Below are positions 57,811-64,000 of a stretch of 64,000 nucleotides of DNA, piece after piece; position 1 is the stretch's first letter; each line of letters opens with the position of its first letter. The DNA comes from Hysterangium stoloniferum (taxonomy: Eukaryota; Basidiomycota; Agaricomycetes; Hysterangiales; Hysterangiaceae). Location of the stretch: contig WHVD01000032.1 in assembly GCA_015178975.1 (NCBI GenBank), positions 434,001 to 498,000 on the forward strand, read 5' to 3'. The notes beneath the pieces were generated by a model. The model was not told where the DNA came from. It searched no databases and saw only the letters and a list, made by a program, of their open reading frames with translations. Both the position numbers and the translations under genes were made by a program.

Positions 57811-58960
57811 ATGGGTCCCAAATGCAAAGCTGCCAAAGGACCATCCCAACTTCAATCCCCATTGCAACTTTACACCACTCAACCCGAAACCCCTTTTCAG
57901 CCGACAACATCAGCTTGAGTCGAAGAAGTTACCGAGGAGGTTACTGAGGTAACAAAGGACACCAATGTTCCCCACACTTCCGACAACGAAGCAGAAGATC
58001 AGCTGGAGACATCGAAAAAGAAATCTTCCGACGAACCGACTGAAATGTTGTTTATCAACTCCATTGTGAAATTTGCTGACTACTTGAAATCTGCTGAGGA
58101 CAGTAAAGAATCATCCCGCACCGGAGTCAAAGAACCCGAACCATTTACCGGCAAGGATCCGAAAAAATTGAAGAATTTCCTTCTCCGATGCCGTTTCAGT
58201 TTCCGTGATCGACCCACTGTATTTAAATCCGACAGTCGAAAAGTCAATTTTGTGCTCTCTTATCTCAAGGATACCGCTCAAGATTGGTTCGAACCTGGAC
58301 TATCTGGAATATCTGATGAGACACCCGTATGGCTCGACGACTGGGACGCTTTTGTGGAAGAACTGGAAACTAATTTTGGACCTTACGATTAAACTGGTGA
58401 AGCGGAAAATGAATTAATGATGCTCAAGATGAAGGACAATCAACGAGTTTCCGATTATCTCGTCAAGTTCAATACCCTCGCCGCACGATGTGGATGGGAT
58501 GATTCCGCCCTCAGACACCATTTCTATATGGGACTTCCATCACGCCTTAAAGACAAGATCTGCAAAGATGGAAAGCAGAAAACTCTCCAACTCATGCGGA
58601 TTAAAGCTCAAACATCTGATGCCCATTATTGGGAATGAAAAGCTGAGGTCTCTCGTGAGAACCCAACGGAACATTCTCAGAATAACAAGGCGTCGACTAG
58701 CAAGTCTTCCGGCAACAACTCAGGCAATAACACTGGCAACTCTGGCACTAATACTGGCAAATCAAACTCCGACCGGAAGAAAGACAAGAAATCCAACAAG
58801 GAAAAACAGTCAACTTCCGACAAACCTGACATTTCCCATTTGTTGGGTACTGACGGTAAACTCACCCCGAAGGAGAAACAACGATGTATGGACAATGACC
58901 TCTGCCTTTTCTGCGGGAAAGGCGGACACAAGGTTTCCGACTGCACCGTTAAATCTATGT
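57811..58960 (+). pseudogene. element B gag with CCHC knuckle
   Basis: Starts 'MGPKCKAAKG' 34 bp after the LTR. Capsid-like core 'PEPFTGKDPKKLKNFLLRC', 'DWFEPGLSGI' and 'LRHHFYMGLPSRLKDKI'; a Ser/Asn/Gly/Lys-rich part; then 'CLFCGKGGHKVSDC', a complete CCHC zinc knuckle near 58905. In-frame stops: TGA at about 57916 (CGA expected), TAA near 58390 (after 'GPYD'), TGA near 58636 (after 'YWE'), TAA near 58960. Confidence 0.9.
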
Positions 58961-59040
58961 AACTCTTCCAAGGCCCGCACAGCAACTTCCACTACGACTA
59001 CAATGTCCAAGGAAAAACCTGCCACAGAGTCGAAAAAAGA

Positions 59041-62000
59041 GTAAGCAACCCTCCAGAAACTGCACGGACAGAAGGTGGTGTTGACTCTCTCCGTGTTTCC
59101 AAGGTTATCCATCTCAACGCGTCCGCTCTCTCTAATCCCGATTCATTATTTGTAAAACTCGTTTCTGACTTTCTTGGAAATTTAGTGTTCCGAGCTCTGA
59201 TAGATTCCGGCTCCACACACTGTTTTGTAGATGCCACCTTTTCCACGAAACATAATCTGAAACTCCATTCTGTTCCCGCAATTTCCTTACGTTTGTTTGA
59301 CGGCACTAGCAATACGGCAATTACCCAAGCCTGCGACATGTCTATCCGGTTCCCTTGTGGAACATCTCAGACGGTTACTTTTTTCATAACACAGTTAGAC
59401 TCTAGCTGTTCGGTAGTTCTTGGATACAACTGGCTCACCCAATATAATCCGTTGATTGACTGGGTATTGGGGAGTATTAATTTCTGGATTCCCGACACTT
59501 CGGTTCCTCCTGCAGCGTCTTTTCCGGCCAACACCTTTTTGGCATCTACAGCACCTCCGGCTTCTACCGAAACCTCCATGCCTCCAAAAATCTCTCTCAT
59601 CAATGCTTCAGCATTTGTTAGGGCAAGTAAACTGGATGGCTCACAGTGTTTTTCAATCAGCTTAAAAGTTGATGAAGCATGTGGACGTTTTGCGACTCCA
59701 GAATTATCCAAGCTAAAAGCTGACCTGGAAGGAGTTCCCGAGAAATACCATGATTTCGCAGACATTTTCAGTAAGCAAAAAGCTGACAGGCTTGCACCAC
59801 ATAGGCCCTACGACTTCAAAATCGATATTGAGCCTGGTTCAAACCCTCCGTTAGGACCTATTTACTCATTATCCCAATCAGAACTTTCGTCTATTCGGGA
59901 GTTCCTGGATGAACATCTGTCGATAGGTTTTATCCGTCCCTCAAAGTCTCTGTATGGAGCACCCGTCCTTTTCGTCAGAAAGAAGGATGGTTCCCTTCAA
60001 CTCTGTGTTGATTTCAGAGGATTAAATTCCATCACACGGAAAGATAAGTATCCACTTCCACTCATTACTGATTTACTCGATGCCCCACGGAAAGCTCGGA
60101 TCTACACCAAAATAGACCTCAAACACACCTATCATTTGGTCCGAATTGCCGAGGGCGACGAATGGAAAACTGCTTTTCGAACTCGCTATGGATCCTTTGA
60201 ATGGTTGGTTATGCCATTCGGCCTTACCAACACCCCTTCCGCTTTTCAACATTTTGTTAATGACATATTTTCCGACATGCTTGATGTATGTGTCATAGTC
60301 TATTTGGACGACATTTTGGTATTTTCCGAGGATCCCGCTCTCCACGATGAACAGGTCCGTGAAGTCTTCTGAAGACTCCGTAAAAATGGTCTTTTCGCTA
60401 ACGGTAAAAAATGCTACTTTGACATGGATTCTATTGAATACTTAGGTTTCATTATTGGACCTGATGGTCTCCATATGGATGAAGCCAAGGTTCAAGTTGT
60501 CTGTGACTGGCCCGAACCACAGAAAGTCAAGGATATTCAATCATTTTTAGGTTTCGCCAACTTTTACCGTCGTTTTATTCAGAACTACTCGGATATTACA
60601 GTACTACTCACTCGTCTTACCTGTAAAACTCAACCATGGGTCTTTGATGACAAATGCCGCTCTGCCTTCCAGACTTTAAAAAATGCTTTCACTTCTGCCC
60701 CGATTCTTTCCCATTGGAAACCTGATGTTCCGATTATTGTGGAAACCGATGCTTCCGATTATGCAATTGCCGCAATTCTTTCCATTCAAGATTCCGACGG
60801 TGAAATTCATTCAGTCGCATTCCTTTCTCAGACACTGAAAGTGTCCAAACTCAACTATGACGTTCATGATAAGGAGCTTTTGGCAATTTTTGAAGCTTTC
60901 AAACATTGGCACCATTATCTTGAAGGTTCTGCAACTCCCATTGATGTTGTTACTGATCACAAAAATCTCAAATATTTTTCTACCACTAAACGTTTAACCC
61001 GCCGGCAGGCCCACTGGTCTGAATTCCTTTCTGCTTTCAACATGATTATCTGTTTCTGACCCGGACATCTTGGTGGAAAACTGGATGCCATGACTCGATG
61101 ATGGGACATCTATCCTAAAGAGGGGGAAAGTAACTATGCCGTTGTTAATCCACATACTGTAACTTGAAACCAGTTTTTATGATGCAACAACTTTCTGCAT
61201 CTATTTGAGCAACTTCCCTCTACTATCCAATTATGCGTAGCGTCATGATTATGGACATTGAGCAATTACATCAAGAAATCCTTTCCGCACTCACTTCCGA
61301 TCCAGTTGTCAAGCCACACCTAGAAGCTCCTGATAATCCCGACCAACCCCGATGGTCACAAGACTCTCAAGGTTTTATCTGTCTTGATAGACGTATCTAC
61401 GTCCCAGATTCCAACAATCTCCGACTCCGCGTACTTCAGTATAAACACGATCATCTGATCTCTGGACATTACGGCATTAATAATACTGTTGGTTTATTCC
61501 GTAGAGAATACACTTGGCCCAACCTCCGAGATTTCGTAACCCAGTTCTGTAAGTCATGCACCACCTCCTTATGCTCCAAAACCCAGAGGCATAAGCCGTA
61601 TGGCCTTCTCAAGCAACTCCCGATACCAGAAAAACCCTGGAACTCAATTTCCATGGATTTTATCGAACAACTCCCAACTTCCGAAGGCTTTACATCCATT
61701 CTAGTTGTTGTGGATCGGTTCTCGAAACAAGGCATTTTCATACCCACTCATGATACAATCATGTCCTTACAATTAGTGGAACTTTTCATTATTCACGTAT
61801 TTTCCAAACATGGAGTTCCATCTCATGTAACTTAACTTCCAATCGAGGCTCCAAGTTCGTCTCCCATTTCTTCCAGGCCTTAGGAAAAGCCCTCAACATG
61901 AAACTACACTTCACCTCGGGATATCACCTGGAAGGTGATGGACAAACGGAACGTGTAAATCAAACATTGGAACAATACCTCCACATCTATTGCAATTATC

Positions 62001-62740
62001 AACAGGACATCTGGAAATCCCTTCTCCCGATCGCGGAATTCGCTTACAATAACTCTCTGAATGCAACTACCAGTGTATCTCCTTTTTTTGCCTACAAAGG
62101 CTATAATCTGAATCTCACTGTACATTCCGAACAAGATTTGGCTTCTGTCCGTGCTCAAAAATTTATTACCGACCTCGACAAATTACATCAAGAACTTCGG
62201 AAAGCTATTTCTTCCGCAGAGGAATATTATCAACGTTCCGCAGACAAAAACAGGATCCCGCCTCCTAATTTTAAAATCAGTGATCAGGTTTTTGTAAAAG
62301 CTCAATTCTTCCATACTACCCAACCTTCTAAAAAACTTGCTGAGAAATTCTTAGGCCCTTTTGAAATTATAGCACAAGCCAGCTCACTCTCATGGACTCT
62401 CCAACTTCCCGATAGTATGCAAGCAGTTCATCCCATTTTCCATGTTTCCATGTTAGAACCCTGTGTTCCTAACAAAATCCCGGAACGTATTCAACCTCCA
62501 TCCCCTCTGGTCATTATTGATGGAGAACCCAAATTTGAAGTTTCCGAAATTTTGGATTCTAAAATCAACAATCGCCGACGTACTTGTAAATTGCTCTATT
62601 TAGTCAAATGGGCAGGTTATGAAGGTACTGACAGGGAAACTTCATGGATATTGGCCACGGAACTCAGACACGCTATGGAAATTGTCACTGATTTCCACAC
62701 GGCTTATCCAAACAAACCCGGACCTTTATCATCACTCTGA
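59041..62740 (+). pseudogene. element B pol (PR-RT-RNase H-integrase-chromodomain)
   Basis: Protease 'ALIDSGSTHCFVD' near 59200; reverse transcriptase '[20 protein letters not shown]' to the catalytic 'YLDD' near 60300; TGA at 60370 in place of CGA ('EVF-stop-RLRK'); 'FLGFANFYRRFI'; RNase H 'ETDASDYAIAAIL' near 60740; 'TDHKNLKYFS'; two more TGA stops around 61057 and 61079. Integrase from about 61230 with its zinc-binding part, 'SISMDFIEQL' and 'SNRGSKFVSHFF', where the second catalytic Asp is Asn. A tandem AACTT duplication at about 61830 shifts the frame. The chromodomain ('LLYLVKWAGYEGTDRETSWI') ends at the TGA at 62738-62740. Confidence 0.93.
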
Positions 62741-62834
62741 CCATTTCTGTTTTCTTTCTGTTCAGTTTCCAACACTTCCGTTACTTCCGATATCACACTC
62801 GTTTTGAAATCATACAAGTCAAATTTATTTGCAT

Positions 62835-63938
62835 CTAGTTCAAAGTCTCTGACACTCCGAATCCACCTTCCATTTCCACTCCCATATCATCTGCAATCTC
62901 CACACTCTCCACCACATCCTGTACCTCTTCATCTTCACTTTCCAGCCCTTTCACTGACTCCCATCTCTTTTTGACATATTCTGCCAACGGATCGTTAGGC
63001 TGTTCCCTTGCCTTATCAGAAAATCTCTCAGAATCTGCGATCACACCGATGCTAACCATTACCTTCTCCAGGAATTCATTTTGTCTCCGGAAATTTCAGA
63101 CCAATGAACAGAAACCTTTTTCCTGGATCTCATTATGGTGATCTAGAGTATCCCGCATTTTCATGACTTCCATCCCGATAAAAACTAACGCATCAACGGT
63201 ATCCTTGAGGAGCTCCATGCCCGTACTGTCCATTTTCAGTACCTCAGTTTCCGCAGCCTTGGCAGCTCCCGAACTTTCCGCATCATTAGTTCTCTGAGGC
63301 TTCTCACCTTTTGGAACCCTTTTCGAGGTGAGAGTGCACGGAAGTTTGAGAACCGCACAGGGATAGCAAGTTCCCCCCCATTTCACCTTCTGTTTCCAAC
63401 ATGTCATACTCCGTATGGAACATCGATAATACAGATTTTCATGGACCACTTCCATCCGTTCCGGAGCCTGGACCTTTGGCTTCTGTTTCGGAAGTTAATC
63501 AATTATTGATCCTTTTGTAGATGCACTTACTTTAGGACTCGAAGGTCCAGCCTCTCCCTCTACCTCCACCTCCACGGCTTTTTGCTGTACCCAATAGTTA
63601 TCAGTTGAAAACACGGAATTTATGGGTAACACTTACCTTTCCTTCCCTTATCTCCTCACATTTTTTCGCCGCTTCTGACTCCCACTGTAACCTTTCCACC
63701 TCTTCCTTCCTTTTCTGAGCCTCCGCCTTTGCCCACTCCAACTCCCATTTTTCCGCCTCTTCCGCATCTTTCAACTCCTGCATCAAGTTTTCTCCTCCTC
63801 CTCCTGTCATCGCTTCAACTCCTCCATCCTTTGTCATTTTTGTTGAAGTTCTGTGACCTTCGACATTTTTTGTAGAATGGCAATTTCGGTATCTGAATCT
63901 TCCGGGGTAGTGATGAACAGTGGCCGACGTATCGACAT
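62835..63938 (-). pseudogene. antisense accessory gene of element B: coiled coil + Zn(2)-Cys(6)-like cluster, 3 exons
   Basis: Opposite to gag-pol, 95 bp beyond the pol stop. Exon 1 63938-63637 (ATG 'MSIRRPLFIT'; long Glu/Lys coiled coil ending 'EIREGK'), intron 52 bp, exon 2 63584-63531 (54 bp, acidic, ends 'SSPK'), intron 48 bp, exon 3 63482-62835. Exon 3 has the C-x6-C, ten residues, then CYPCAVLKLPC; the first Cys of the cluster is Tyr here, otherwise the spacing equals that of A1 and A2. 'QNEFLEK' near 63075 aligns with 'QNELLEK' of family A. Defects: TGA at 63836-63834, further TGAs and a frameshift in exon 1, TGA at 63098-63096. Confidence 0.78.
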
Positions 63939-63986
63939 GCAAGTTGTGGATGAAGAAACAAAAACATTAATTCAAATATTTGGAGG

Positions 63987-63994
63987 TTTTTATA
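63987..63994 (-). promoter_or_regulatory. TATA box of the element B antisense gene
   Basis: Minus-strand TATAAAAA, about 49 bp before the ATG at 63938, the same spacing as in A1 and A2 although the surrounding sequence differs. Confidence 0.6.
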
Positions 63995-64000
63995 CTCAGA

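Larger units (their letters stand above)
57233..64000 (+). mobile_element. Ty3/gypsy element B (chromovirus-like), nearly complete, runs off the window
   Basis: 5' LTR, gag, pol with chromodomain, then the opposite-strand accessory gene; the 3' LTR is expected just past 64000. It shares layout and about half of its protein sequence (by eye) with family A but has an unrelated LTR. Killed by several stops, nearly all CGA-to-TGA. Confidence 0.92.

Overview
The window looks like a repeat-rich, gene-poor stretch of a basidiomycete (Agaricomycete-type) nuclear genome. The support is: a decayed nuclear rDNA block (18S-ITS1-5.8S-ITS2-28S) with fungal-type sequence, introns of about 47-65 bp, Ty3/gypsy chromovirus-like and Ty1/copia retrotransposons of the kinds common in mushrooms, Tc1/mariner and hAT remnants, and three recognisable host genes that read as fungal (an HD-domain protein, VPS15 and a GH89 alpha-N-acetylglucosaminidase). 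All three host genes carry stops or frameshifts. I see no intact long host gene.

Layout. 0.15-0.9 kb: broken HD-domain gene. 2.0-5.5 kb: 5'-truncated copia element with its 3' LTR. 5.5-8.3 kb: unassigned. 8.3-9.4 kb: DNA element with inverted ends of about 125 bp and no transposase. 9.4-26.6 kb: a 'Russian doll'. A hAT remnant is split by a short LTR (family F), which is split by a minus-strand gypsy element (A2, 10447-24133). A2's 3' LTR is in turn interrupted by a solo LTR (H), a shrunken plus-strand gypsy element (A1) and a solo LTR (B), and its reverse transcriptase by a solo LTR (A). Five-base target duplications date the layers. 26.6-28 kb: dead Tc1/mariner. 28.8-31.4 kb: VPS15 pseudogene. 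31.9-32.5 kb: long palindrome. 33.3-35.6 kb: glucosaminidase pseudogene. 36.8-44.5 kb: solo LTRs (E, A, D), a second palindrome and an integrase piece from another gypsy family. 44.5-50.1 kb: a dense cluster of unrelated minisatellites. 50.2-51.9 kb: orphan rDNA. 51.9-52.9 kb: LTR plus pol scrap. 54.3 kb: another 18-bp minisatellite. 57.2-64.0 kb: almost complete gypsy element B, running off the window.

Most interesting: gypsy elements A1, A2 and B all carry, between pol and the 3' LTR and on the strand opposite to gag-pol, the same small three-exon gene. In every copy it has a TATA box about 50 bp before the ATG, a coiled-coil first exon, a 54-57-bp acidic second exon, introns at the same two places, and a third exon with C-x2-C-x6-C-x9/10-C-x2-C-x6-C spacing (one Cys lost in B), the signature of the fungal Zn(2)-Cys(6) DNA-binding cluster. 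This looks like a transcription-factor-like accessory gene belonging to the retrotransposon family. Nearly all coding sequences here are killed by CGA-to-TGA or other C-to-T type changes, so the copies in this window are fossils.

Family letters (A-H) are labels made up for this window. Coordinates of repeats were read by eye; target duplications and exon borders were checked base by base, other borders may be off by several bases.
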